Below are positions 37,855-45,108 of a stretch of DNA of 64,000 nucleotides, one piece after another. The stretch is taken from positions 140,258 to 204,257 of IMG/VR virus record IMGVR_UViG_3300044821_000131. One strand, given 5' to 3'. The translations under genes were made by a program, and so were the position numbers. The stretch comes from a virus. Within the stretch, counting starts at the first letter, position 1, and each line of letters begins with the position of its first letter. The notes beneath the pieces were generated by a model. It saw nothing but the letters and a program-made list of their open reading frames with translations. It searched no databases and was not told the origin of the DNA.

Positions 37855-38088
37855 ATGCAGCCCCGATACCAAGTCAAGTTCATTCAGAACAAAAAGCGCG
37901 AGCGCATCTGTATCATCATTCACCGTAACGGCCACGTGGTGCTGCAATCTGCCAGCGGCTACCGCCGACTCAACAAGGCGGTGCGAAGCGTGAAGCGATT
38001 CCTGAATGCCCTGGCTAAAGGGGACTATGTGTTCGATGTAGAACGAGTTCCGCTGGGAAGACCGGTTGGAACCAAGAAGAAGCGGTAG
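37855..38088 (+). CDS. YegP/DUF1508-like protein
   Basis: A 77-residue basic protein. Residues ~15-50 (RICIIIHRNGHVVLQSASG, then YRRLNKAVRSVKRFLNAL) match the single-unit YegP repeat, a beta-beta-alpha fold of unknown function. The C-terminus is a basic tail (GRPVGTKKKR) that may bind nucleic acid. It ends 31 bases from the convergent terminase gene. The ATG lies at the edge of GTTCGGCCGA, a motif also found at 36106. Confidence 0.62.
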   Translation: MQPRYQVKFIQNKKRERICIIIHRNGHVVLQSASGYRRLNKAVRSVKRFLNALAKGDYVFDVERVPLGRPVGTKKKR

Positions 38089-38111
38089 ATCACCTATTTC
38101 CTTTAGCCATC

Positions 38112-38121
38112 AGCCGCGGCT
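38112..38121. repeat. Short palindrome between convergent genes
   Basis: AGCCGCGGCT, a 10-base perfect palindrome at the end of the terminase gene, within a larger TAGCC...GGCTA pairing. Could help terminate transcripts from either side, but no T tract follows. Confidence 0.3.
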
Positions 38122-39955
38122 ATCCTGAATACGCTCCCGGGAGATTGTAGTTGAAGTTTCCTCGTAACATCGACTCCAGCCGTAGCTTCATGCTGAGATC
38201 ACTGAACATCGGCTCGCCAATCATAATCTTGCCAAGCATGTAAGCGTAGTTGAGGGCCTGCAGCGTGTCGTTCGGACGACTGGCACTAGCGCGATAAATA
38301 AACGTGTTAGTGCCAGCGTTCCCCGCCTTCTCACCCGGCGCGCGATACATGTTGAGACAGTCCGTCAAATACTCCTCAGCGTACTCCCAAGAGAAACAGC
38401 GTATACGCTTCTGGCGTATAGCATCGAAGGTGAAAGACAATGATTCTGTTTTGTTGAGCGACCATTGATTATAGATGTGCGGTCCTTTTGGTTCAGATAT
38501 GAGGGCTGTAGCGGGACCGACGTAGTTAAAGATAAGATGTTTCTCCGGCTGAATAAATTCTCGCAATTTGCTATTGTAGACTGCGCCAACACCGAAATCT
38601 GAGGCCAAGGCAAATCCCATGTGCTGCTTCCATTCCCGTATGATGGTACCAATGATGTCGTCGTAGTTCATACCGGTAAAGCGACTCATATGCAGAATGT
38701 CAAAGAGTCCGTTTGAAGTGATACCAAGTACGACATGTACGGTCGTACTGATCTTAGTGTGAGACATAGGTTGGTAGTCACTGCCACCCCAGTCACAACC
38801 AGACACGATGTATTGATATTTTTTTGCTTGGGCGTTACGCTTGAGCAGCCCAACGTCCTTACCGAGCGTGCAGATGTCTTGTAGTTGTTGCCGAGTTATT
38901 TCACGCTCACCTTCTTCGGTTGGGACACCAAGAATTTCCTGCAGGAACTTTCGATAATCGCCTTTGTTCTTCCGCTCATAGATCTTGGACCAGCGATAAG
39001 GATTCTGGATAACGGACGGTACGATCAACTGAGGAATGTGAAAGCCATACTTCTTGGCTTCAAACGCCTGCATGTTGGAATGAAGAAATCTACCAGCGCG
39101 AACGTTCAGGAGCTTTCCACATTTGGCACAGCAAGGTCCCTCCGGTTGAATCATGTCCATCACGCCATGTTCCGGGAGTGGAATGTTCTCGTGACCGGAC
39201 GGGCAGGTCATGACCCATACGCCACCTGAAGACTCTCCGTACTTCTTCTCAAGAAACGTGTCGGTGGTGAGCGAGGTGCCGGCGTAAAAAGTGATCGGGT
39301 ATTCCGAGGCCGATTGTACCTGCTCGACTTCGATTTCCAGATCGGGATCGAAGTCCTGACTTTCATCGAATAAGATTTCATCGGAACTTTTGCCGCGTAC
39401 ATTAGACGCACTACTGAGCACGTAGGCGAGTTCGATCTTCGATCCGTTCGCAAATTCTTTCAAGTGAAGATTCTGTCGGAGTTTGTAGTCCGGCTTGTAG
39501 TCCAGCTGCGCGCGCACCATTTCTTGTAAACGGTTGGCATAGGTCTCAAGCTGTTGACTGCGAGGACTGATGTACAGACTGGAGAATCCTGGGAACAGGC
39601 GTGTCAATAGGAGTTGACGCGCGGCGAAACTTGTGGATTTACTGATCTGTCGAGACCCCCGCAACACGGTGAACCCGCCGAGATGAATATTAAAGATTTG
39701 AAACGAAAAACCGTAATCACTAAACAGGAGCGGACGGTCTTTCGGGTAGCGCGGCCAGTAAAAACCGGTTAAGAACACCATGTTGAAATTGCAGAATTTC
39801 AAGAAATCCATCAAGGCGTCATTGAACTCCCGGGCGCCGGCAGCACTTATTTTTGATCGTTCGTAGAGGCCGGACAGTTCATTGCTGCGCGTGACGAGCT
39901 GGTGCCGAAACTCACCATCAGTGCGAAGTTTATAATCGAGGTCGAGATAAGGCAT
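38120..39955 (-). CDS. terL: Terminase large subunit
   Basis: A 611-residue packaging motor on the minus strand. ATPase domain: adenine-binding region near residues 85-100, Walker A at 100-108 (GSRQISKST), Walker B at 192-198 (DEILFDE). The Walker A has Ser where Gly is normal before the Lys; T4 gp17 has SRQLGKT. A zinc-ribbon-like insert follows (C251, H255, C275/C276, C279). The RNase H-like nuclease begins at D388 (VSGCDWGGSDY) with a second acidic site near ASDFGVGAVYN. The enzyme translocates DNA into the prohead and cuts it. No small terminase was identified nearby. It is one of only two minus-strand genes, starting 49 bases from a divergent gene. Confidence 0.9.
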   Translation of the reverse strand: MPYLDLDYKLRTDGEFRHQLVTRSNELSGLYERSKISAAGAREFNDALMDFLKFCNFNMVFLTGFYWPRYPKDRPLLFSDYGFSFQIFNIHLGGFTVLRGSRQISKSTSFAARQLLLTRLFPGFSSLYISPRSQQLETYANRLQEMVRAQLDYKPDYKLRQNLHLKEFANGSKIELAYVLSSASNVRGKSSDEILFDESQDFDPDLEIEVEQVQSASEYPITFYAGTSLTTDTFLEKKYGESSGGVWVMTCPSGHENIPLPEHGVMDMIQPEGPCCAKCGKLLNVRAGRFLHSNMQAFEAKKYGFHIPQLIVPSVIQNPYRWSKIYERKNKGDYRKFLQEILGVPTEEGEREITRQQLQDICTLGKDVGLLKRNAQAKKYQYIVSGCDWGGSDYQPMSHTKISTTVHVVLGITSNGLFDILHMSRFTGMNYDDIIGTIIREWKQHMGFALASDFGVGAVYNSKLREFIQPEKHLIFNYVGPATALISEPKGPHIYNQWSLNKTESLSFTFDAIRQKRIRCFSWEYAEEYLTDCLNMYRAPGEKAGNAGTNTFIYRASASRPNDTLQALNYAYMLGKIMIGEPMFSDLSMKLRLESMLRGNFNYNLPGAYSG

Positions 39956-40004
39956 TGCCCAAATTTTTGTTGATAAATGCGAACCAGCGTGTTAAACACA
40001 TCTC

Positions 40005-40538
40005 ATGGCCGATACAGATAATGCGACCCAGTCGCCGACACCGCAAGTCCAAACTGAGACACCGGCACCCGCCTTACCTGAAACGCCAGACCCCGCCGAC
40101 CTCCGTCCGCCACCTAAAATAAACATAAGGCTTAGACGCCAATGCCCAGTGGAACCTCCGACTAATGTCACAAACGTCGTCGACGAGTCTTTGACCTCAG
40201 ACGAACTTCATGCCCGTGTCACCATCGAAATTTGGAGTCGAAACGAGAAGATCTACAGTGCACCACCCAGAAAATTTGATCATCCATACGGGGCGCGCCA
40301 AGACATGAAACAGGTGAGTTACGAAGAATTTCGAGACTGGTTGAAAGGTGTGGTCAAGACAGCGCAGACGATTTACTACGAATGGTGTGGCAAGGCACCG
40401 GTGGTTCCAACACCAGAAGTGAAGCCTCCAGCGGGCGCAGCACCACAAGATCAGTATTCACTGAGCGCTATTACCAAGAACCCACCGAATATGTCTGCCG
40501 CCGTACCGCCTGTTGTACCAGAAGCCTTACCTAAATAG
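40005..40538 (+). CDS. Unknown Pro-rich protein
   Basis: A 177-residue protein with Pro/Thr/Ala-rich tails at both ends (residues 1-45 and 130-177) and a compact middle (~60-125) with VTIEIWSRNEKIYSAPP and EEFRDWLKGVVKTAQTIYYEW. No motif recognised. Starts 49 bases from the divergent terminase; promoter unclear. Disordered ends suggest a scaffold or linker. Confidence 0.5.
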   Translation: MADTDNATQSPTPQVQTETPAPALPETPDPADLRPPPKINIRLRRQCPVEPPTNVTNVVDESLTSDELHARVTIEIWSRNEKIYSAPPRKFDHPYGARQDMKQVSYEEFRDWLKGVVKTAQTIYYEWCGKAPVVPTPEVKPPAGAAPQDQYSLSAITKNPPNMSAAVPPVVPEALPK

Positions 40539-40573
40539 TAGTTCCGACAAATAATTAACGAGCAAAATAATCA

Positions 40574-40828
40574 ATGAAAGTTTTCGTGACGAAATATGCC
40601 TTGACCCAAGGCATCACAGAAGCAGAAGTCGATCGATCGCCCTTGCATCCGGACATGGTGTGCTCAAGTGCTACAAAAACATGGGATCGGTCTTATTATC
40701 ACGGCGAGGGTAAAGAATGGCACCAGACGCGCAGTGCCGCGGTCGAACAGGCCGAGAAGCTTCGACTGAATAAAATCCGCTTGCTGAAACAGCGCATCAA
40801 ACAATTGGAGACTATGGAATTCAAATGA
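40574..40828 (+). CDS. Conserved phage hypothetical (84 aa)
   Basis: Starts MKVFVTKYALTQGI and ends with a long amphipathic helix (KIRLLKQRIKQLETMEF). The block GKEWHQTRSAAVEQAEKLR is familiar from many phage and bacterial small proteins with an N-terminal beta strand and a coiled-coil tail; function unknown. Stop overlaps the next start (ATGA). Confidence 0.65.
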   Translation: MKVFVTKYALTQGITEAEVDRSPLHPDMVCSSATKTWDRSYYHGEGKEWHQTRSAAVEQAEKLRLNKIRLLKQRIKQLETMEFK

Positions 40829-41136
40829 CAGGCAAAAAATCTGACCGCCGGTACAAAACTGATTACCGCTTCGGTCTAATAGGTTCGCAGCTAGGTCTCT
40901 TCTTCACTCTGACACTCGACGGTAAAAAGGATTTTGAGCGTGCCGTCACCACGGCGCGAGAAATGTTGAGCCAGTATAACGTTGGCAGTCTAAATCTGAG
41001 CGACACGTCTATTGGTGTCGGCTCTGGATTCCAACAGGTGGAACTTCACATCCACGAGAAAAATGTGAATCATGAACACATAATCGATTCGAAAACTTAT
41101 GTCGATAAAAGCACCGAACCTCCTGCTGTTCACTGA
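40825..41136 (+). CDS. Small hypothetical protein
   Basis: A 103-residue protein, basic at its start (MTGKKSDRRYKTDYRFG), with strand-helix pattern GLFFTLTLDG, then DFERAVTTAREMLSQYN. No family recognised. Overlaps the RNase H-like gene by 38 bases in another frame, so the C-terminus (KSTEPPAVH) is under double constraint. Confidence 0.5.
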   Translation: MTGKKSDRRYKTDYRFGLIGSQLGLFFTLTLDGKKDFERAVTTAREMLSQYNVGSLNLSDTSIGVGSGFQQVELHIHEKNVNHEHIIDSKTYVDKSTEPPAVH

Positions 41137-41647
41137 CGGCTCAGGACACGCCGACGGCTTTGGTGGTTACGCCGCCTACGTAAAGACTGCCGACGACCTG
41201 GTGAAGCATTTCTGCATGGGTTCATGTTCGGACACGAGCGTCGACAGAATGGAGTTCACGGCCTTGATCGAGGGTCTTAGGATGGCCATGGAGATGTGGA
41301 TGCGATTCCCCGAAGCTTGGGAGAATGCCATGTCTGATAATCCTGTGCTGCGAAAACCAAGAGTGCTATGGCACAGTGATCGAGAATCACTAGTGCTATC
41401 TGTGAAGAATGTGTATGCGCGCGACAATTGTCCTGATCTATGGGCAGCGTTTGCGCATTTCGAGTCTGTGATGGAGATCGAGGCCAGGCATGTGACGGAG
41501 CCATTTACGGACACGGTGTCCGAGTTTGTCGAGGTCGACCTGCAATCAAGTACTGGACGTGATATGATGAAGAACTACTATCGTCAGACGCCGTTGAGGT
41601 GTGACGAGGAGCTACTCAAAAAACGAATTAAGAAAACAAAAACATGA
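41099..41647 (+). CDS. RNase HI-like protein
   Basis: A 182-residue protein with an RNase H fold: LLFTDGSGHADGFGGYAAYV gives D13, MEFTALIEGLR gives E52, VLWHSDRESLVLSV gives D94, and ARHV with EFVEVDLQ could supply H131 and D147. These match the D-E-D-D site that cuts RNA in RNA-DNA hybrids. A role in primer removal or R-loop clearance would fit a phage with its own replication genes; a Rnh-like domain reused for another purpose is the alternative. Stop overlaps the next ATG. Confidence 0.72.
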   Translation: MSIKAPNLLLFTDGSGHADGFGGYAAYVKTADDLVKHFCMGSCSDTSVDRMEFTALIEGLRMAMEMWMRFPEAWENAMSDNPVLRKPRVLWHSDRESLVLSVKNVYARDNCPDLWAAFAHFESVMEIEARHVTEPFTDTVSEFVEVDLQSSTGRDMMKNYYRQTPLRCDEELLKKRIKKTKT

Positions 41648-41940
41648 GAAGAATCGAGTGGAAACTGGTACAGCACCGCCGACCACACCTTGGGTTTGGA
41701 GTCCATGTTACGCTACCTAATGGCGGTCAAAGTGACGAAATCGCATTCGTTTGTTGCCCAGGAAACGAAGAAGCCACGGTGGCGTATGCCAAACTGATCG
41801 TCGCGGCGCCGGAGCTGTTGGCGGCGTGCAAGGCGTTGCTGGACTGTCCGGCGATGAACTTGGACAACGTGGAGCCGGCAGACTGTGCGGCGTTTAATTG
41901 CGCCCAGGCAGTCGTTGCCAAAGTGGAAGGAAAAGTATGA
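41644..41940 (+). CDS. Conserved phage hypothetical, AAPELL-type copy 1
   Basis: A 98-residue protein ending with the helix TVAYAKLIVAAPELLAACKALL and a Cys/Asp-rich tail. This helix is the mark of a very common small phage family (HTPGPW...AAPELL) of unknown function. The N-terminal part (EWKLVQHRRPHLGFGVHV) differs from the family norm. Sits in an ATGA chain and is a likely paralogue of the next gene. Confidence 0.6.
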   Translation: MRRIEWKLVQHRRPHLGFGVHVTLPNGGQSDEIAFVCCPGNEEATVAYAKLIVAAPELLAACKALLDCPAMNLDNVEPADCAAFNCAQAVVAKVEGKV

Positions 41941-42254
41941 GCGCAAAACACACACCGGGCGATTGGTTGGTGGCCTATAACCGCAACACTGGCCGCGCAA
42001 AATTAGAAGTTTTGGGGCGCAATGGCCAGATCTGCGTTGCTGCTGAATTGGGCGATGGACCTGAAGCTGAAGCGAACGCCAAGCTGATCGCCGCCGCGCC
42101 TAAGTTGCTGAAAGCGCTTAATGCTATTATTAAAACTTGCAATGCCGGAGTTATCATCCGGTACGAAACCGAAAAACCACAATGGTCCGCGTTGGATCAC
42201 ATAGAGTCGGTTGCTCGCGGCGCCATTGCCAAAGCTGTAGGTGAAAAACCATGA
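41937..42254 (+). CDS. Conserved phage hypothetical, AAPELL-type copy 2
   Basis: A 105-residue protein beginning MSAKHTPGDWLVAYNR, with AEANAKLIAAAPKLLKALNAI near residues 42-62: a full match to the HTPGPW/AAPELL family. Start at ATG 41937 overlaps the preceding stop and follows GGAAGGAAAA, a reasonable ribosome site; an earlier frame start at 41898 lies inside the previous gene. Function unknown. Confidence 0.7.
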   Translation: MSAKHTPGDWLVAYNRNTGRAKLEVLGRNGQICVAAELGDGPEAEANAKLIAAAPKLLKALNAIIKTCNAGVIIRYETEKPQWSALDHIESVARGAIAKAVGEKP

Positions 42255-42484
42255 GTCCAAAAGACATCAAGGTTGGAAAAACCTATTACAATCGCGGACA
42301 GGGCAAAACCACACGCACCGTCTTGGAAATAGCAGACAAACACCGGCCAGAATATTGGTACGGAGAAAGGGCTCCTACCGACCCGGGAGTGTTGTATAAG
42401 CAAGGATCTCGTGAGCGAACCTTGTACCTATCCAGCTTTGCTAAATGGGCCGGAGGAGTATCATCGGAGGTAGTGACGTCATGA
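42251..42484 (+). CDS. Conserved phage hypothetical (77 aa)
   Basis: Residues ~7-30 read VGKTYYNRGQGKTTRTVLEI and the end YLSSFAKWAGG, a pattern I know from many phage genomes: probably a small beta-barrel of unknown role. The sequence GQGKTT looks like a P-loop but lacks the length and context of an ATPase. ATGA overlaps at both ends. Confidence 0.68.
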   Translation: MSPKDIKVGKTYYNRGQGKTTRTVLEIADKHRPEYWYGERAPTDPGVLYKQGSRERTLYLSSFAKWAGGVSSEVVTS

Positions 42485-42735
42485 GACCTAACTGTAGTTG
42501 CCCGGTAACCCATGACGGAGTGAACCCGGATTCAAGATACACGATTAGCCCAGAGTCTTGTGGGTTTGTTGTGCGATTCAATGGGAGGCAGATAGGCGAG
42601 TCCAAGTTTTATGCTTCGGCCGCCATACTGGCGATCGGTCACAATTCGGCCCGCAAAGGAAATAACATAATCGTTGAAAAATCTCGACAAGCACAACTCA
42701 CTCAACAGATGGGTTGTGGAAAGGAGACTATATGA
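42481..42735 (+). CDS. Small hypothetical protein (84 aa)
   Basis: Starts MRPNCSCPVTHDGVNPDSRY with two Cys near the N-terminus and a beta-rich middle (GFVVRFNGRQIGESKF), then a helix. An in-frame start at 42445 lies in the previous gene. Its last bases contain AAGGAG, the ribosome site for the next gene. Confidence 0.5.
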   Translation: MRPNCSCPVTHDGVNPDSRYTISPESCGFVVRFNGRQIGESKFYASAAILAIGHNSARKGNNIIVEKSRQAQLTQQMGCGKETI

Positions 42736-42980
42736 CTGAATTAACCACCCGCATCGGTGAATTACTGCCCAATCTGGACGCGATGGATATTGATGACATG
42801 CCAGTGATGCGGCAGGAGTTGATCGTGTTGTCGGTCGGCATCCGCGCTCTGGCCAGCTATGCCGAGGCGAAGCAAGAAGCGATGGTTTATCGGCTGGCTG
42901 GCAACATCGACTTGGCCCAGCGTATCGAAACCCACTGCGAATCACTCTATCACAAACTGCCCGATTGGGCGAAATGGTAA
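42732..42980 (+). CDS. Conserved helical phage hypothetical (82 aa)
   Basis: Starts MTELTTRIGELLPNLDAMD, preceded at 7 bases by AAGGAG, the strongest Shine-Dalgarno in the small-gene run. All helical, with GIRALASYAEAKQEAMVYRL then AQRIETHCESLYHKLP and WAKW at the end; recognisable as a common small phage family. Function unknown. Confidence 0.62.
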   Translation: MTELTTRIGELLPNLDAMDIDDMPVMRQELIVLSVGIRALASYAEAKQEAMVYRLAGNIDLAQRIETHCESLYHKLPDWAKW

Positions 42981-42989
42981 GCACAAGAT

Positions 42990-43280
42990 ATGAAACAAAT
43001 AGAGGCTACACCAGACCGTCCGTTTTTCAGTGTAGGATACCAGTACGCTCGTAATCCAAGCACGGTTTATTCTTTCAACAGTTACTTTGAAGTTACCGGG
43101 GATAAGCGTCGAGCCACGATGTCTGGAACCGACGATGCAGCCTTGGCCAAGCGGTGCGCTGATTATTGCGTAACGCAACCCGGTGTGAAATTCGCTTGGG
43201 TACATAAAACAGAGGATTGCTACAACCACAAAGAAGTCTACAAGACTGAGCGACAGAATGAGTTCAACGCAACAACCTGA
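42990..43280 (+). CDS. Small hypothetical protein (96 aa)
   Basis: Beta-rich, basic (FFSVGYQYARNPSTVYSF, VTGDKRRATMSGTDDAALAKR). No family recognised. Overlaps the next gene by 23 bases. Confidence 0.5.
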   Translation: MKQIEATPDRPFFSVGYQYARNPSTVYSFNSYFEVTGDKRRATMSGTDDAALAKRCADYCVTQPGVKFAWVHKTEDCYNHKEVYKTERQNEFNATT

Positions 43281-43710
43281 ATGGAAATTAGTGGCGCAGC
43301 TCGGCGATGTTAATCCAATCGAGCACGGTGGTTACTTCGTGTTCGAAGATCTGACCGGCGTCTATGCACCAGAAGGTGAAACGGTGCGACGCACATTTGA
43401 AGACAAATTTGAGATACATAGGTTCATACTAGAGCCCTGTACCTATATTAACGGAGTGCTGTCTGATAATAAATATCATCCGGAGACCCCGGTTTGGTTC
43501 GCTGACTCAATAGGCGCTGTTTCAAGTTGGGCCGGCGTGGTACCGGTTGAATTTATAGCCGCGCTAACCGGAGACAACATAGTGGATAAAGCCAGGGCTT
43601 GGTATGATGTTGGGTCGTACTTTGGTTTTTTCGAATTGGACTCATATCCCCTCATCATGAGCCGGGAGGAAGTGGAGGCTCGTTACGCGAAGGCAAAATA
43701 TAATCTCTAG
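43258..43710 (+). CDS. Conserved hypothetical (LGDVNPIEHGG type)
   Basis: A 150-residue protein with KLVAQLGDVNPIEHGGYFVF at residues ~10-29, then NKYHPETPVWFADSIGAVSSW and YDVGSYFGFFELDSYPLIMS. This is a family seen in phages and bacterial mobile DNA, function unknown. Residues D, H and W of the first two blocks are conserved and could form a site. Stop is TAG. Followed by a 94-base gap with no visible element. Confidence 0.65.
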   Translation: MSSTQQPEWKLVAQLGDVNPIEHGGYFVFEDLTGVYAPEGETVRRTFEDKFEIHRFILEPCTYINGVLSDNKYHPETPVWFADSIGAVSSWAGVVPVEFIAALTGDNIVDKARAWYDVGSYFGFFELDSYPLIMSREEVEARYAKAKYNL

Positions 43711-43804
43711 TCCGAACGGTCAGATTCTCACAGATTGGCAGCGGCTGGAATATTTACATTGGCGAACGCAAATTGATTATTGCAACAATCAACATAAATC
43801 TGAC

Positions 43805-44026
43805 ATGAAGCTAAATGCTAAAGTTGTAGCGACGTCCATTCTTTCTCAGCGATGGACAAAATCAACGGAAGCCAAACCCACGAAAGACAAGGCTTTTACC
43901 GTAGCGATCTTCGGCACGGGTATAGGTATTCGTCCGTGTAACGCGATCGGACGTACTGGTACAGAAGCGCATCAGGTGGCTCAACATATTATTGATCTGC
44001 ACAATGACAATTTAACGCATGAATGA
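43805..44026 (+). CDS. Small hypothetical protein (73 aa)
   Basis: Basic first third (MKLNAKVVATSILSQRW), then FTVAIFGTGIGIRPC and a helix EAHQVAQHIIDLHN. The C-terminal block recalls small phage proteins that end in a His/Asn helix; function unknown. Overlaps the next gene by 8 bases. Confidence 0.55.
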   Translation: MKLNAKVVATSILSQRWTKSTEAKPTKDKAFTVAIFGTGIGIRPCNAIGRTGTEAHQVAQHIIDLHNDNLTHE

Positions 44027-44330
44027 CAAAGACTTGGCCGAAGTTTTAAGACTGAAAGCGGTAGTTGAATTTGAAACCCCGATCGACGGACCTTGGAACG
44101 GCGGACGTAAATCCGTGTTCGAATTCAAACCGAAAGTTGATCCCACCAAAGGCAAACCAGCCATCCGTTGGGGAAGTTTCGGGGCGAATTATTGGTTCTC
44201 GCTTAATCAAGGTAAAAACCTAAAATCCCATTTGACCGGGGTTCGCCGAAAACTTCGAGGCGCTCCGAAACGAAGAATTGAATTTCAGACAATGACACCA
44301 GATGAAATCTATGCCGTCCGATACTGCTAA
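44019..44330 (+). CDS. Small hypothetical protein (103 aa)
   Basis: Basic protein with an N-terminal helix (MNDKDLAEVLRLKAVVEF) and a beta-rich remainder (ANYWFSLNQGKNLKSHLTGV). Pro/Lys-rich centre (FKPKVDPTKGKPAIRW). No family recognised. Confidence 0.48.
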   Translation: MNDKDLAEVLRLKAVVEFETPIDGPWNGGRKSVFEFKPKVDPTKGKPAIRWGSFGANYWFSLNQGKNLKSHLTGVRRKLRGAPKRRIEFQTMTPDEIYAVRYC

Positions 44331-44511
44331 ACAAAACGACACAGCCAAGGCCAGGATATTCTGGCCCGATGGCAGGATTGAACACTTCGACGATCAGCAA
44401 ATGGCTTATCGTCTTTACATCGGCCTTCCACCTAAATTTCGTTGCGCCTTTCGAGGCAAGCACGACGCGCGTCCGGTGCACCCGGGTGACATGGTGGCTG
44501 GAGTTCCGTGA
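44302..44511 (+). CDS. Small hypothetical protein (69 aa)
   Basis: Overlaps the end of the preceding gene. The first ATG (44302) or one nine bases later (44311) may be used; neither has a ribosome site. Sequence includes ARIFWPDGRIEHFDDQQMAY and a basic stretch (GLPPKFRCAFRGKHDARP). Function unknown. Confidence 0.45.
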   Translation: MKSMPSDTAKQNDTAKARIFWPDGRIEHFDDQQMAYRLYIGLPPKFRCAFRGKHDARPVHPGDMVAGVP

Positions 44512-44523
44512 AACTTTACAAAT

Positions 44524-44808
44524 ATGACTAGACAAGAATCGACGGCCGTCCAGACACTAAGTTTACCGGAATCTTGGCCTAATATATTCGCAGATGGTCG
44601 TGAAGTAAGGAAGTTTTCGAAACCGTGCTGGTACATATTAGCCGGCGAGTTTGGAGCTTTCGTGGCCAAATCCAAGTGCGGAAAATTTGAAGCCATTGCC
44701 GAACCAAGAGATTCAGGATGGCAATTCTGGCTAGTGCGTACCATCGATGGCGAGACCATACAGGAACTATTTTTGTCATCGACCATACCATATAAGCAAC
44801 GACTTTGA
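44524..44808 (+). CDS. Small hypothetical protein (94 aa)
   Basis: Mixed alpha/beta, aromatic (SKPCWYILAGEFGAFVAK, GWQFWLVRTIDGETIQEL). No family recognised. Confidence 0.48.
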   Translation: MTRQESTAVQTLSLPESWPNIFADGREVRKFSKPCWYILAGEFGAFVAKSKCGKFEAIAEPRDSGWQFWLVRTIDGETIQELFLSSTIPYKQRL

Positions 44809-44823
44809 AGCAAAGACCTAAAA

Positions 44824-45105
44824 ATGAATATGGAACAAAAACACTTTGAAAAACCTAGTCAGCTAACGGAACTCGTCCTACGCCTTGAGCGTATCGCCAA
44901 GAAAAATCGCGATGAGTTCTGTTATAATATTGAAGTCGAGCCGAAATTAAGCGGTCGCCTTCAGTATCGTTTTGTATGTAACGAGAAGGCCGAAGATCAT
45001 GGCTTCGTGGGTGGAGAAGGCGACACCTTGGAAGCCGCGGTAGAGGCGGCGACGGCAGAGATCGAAGAAGCTTGTGAAATTTGGGGCTATAAGCCAGTAC
45101 AATAA
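44824..45105 (+). CDS. Small acidic hypothetical protein (93 aa)
   Basis: Starts MNMEQKHFEKPSQLTELVL; a two-part sequence with strands in the middle (FCYNIEVEPKLSGRLQYRFV) and an acidic helix at the end (TLEAAVEAATAEIEEACEI). No named motif. Precedes the ligase by three bases. Confidence 0.5.
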   Translation: MNMEQKHFEKPSQLTELVLRLERIAKKNRDEFCYNIEVEPKLSGRLQYRFVCNEKAEDHGFVGGEGDTLEAAVEAATAEIEEACEIWGYKPVQ

Positions 45106-45108
45106 TGT

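Noticed and set aside
42251-42484. P-loop ATPase from GQGKTT
   Set aside because: Protein is only 77 residues and the motif lies in a recognised small phage family without Walker B.
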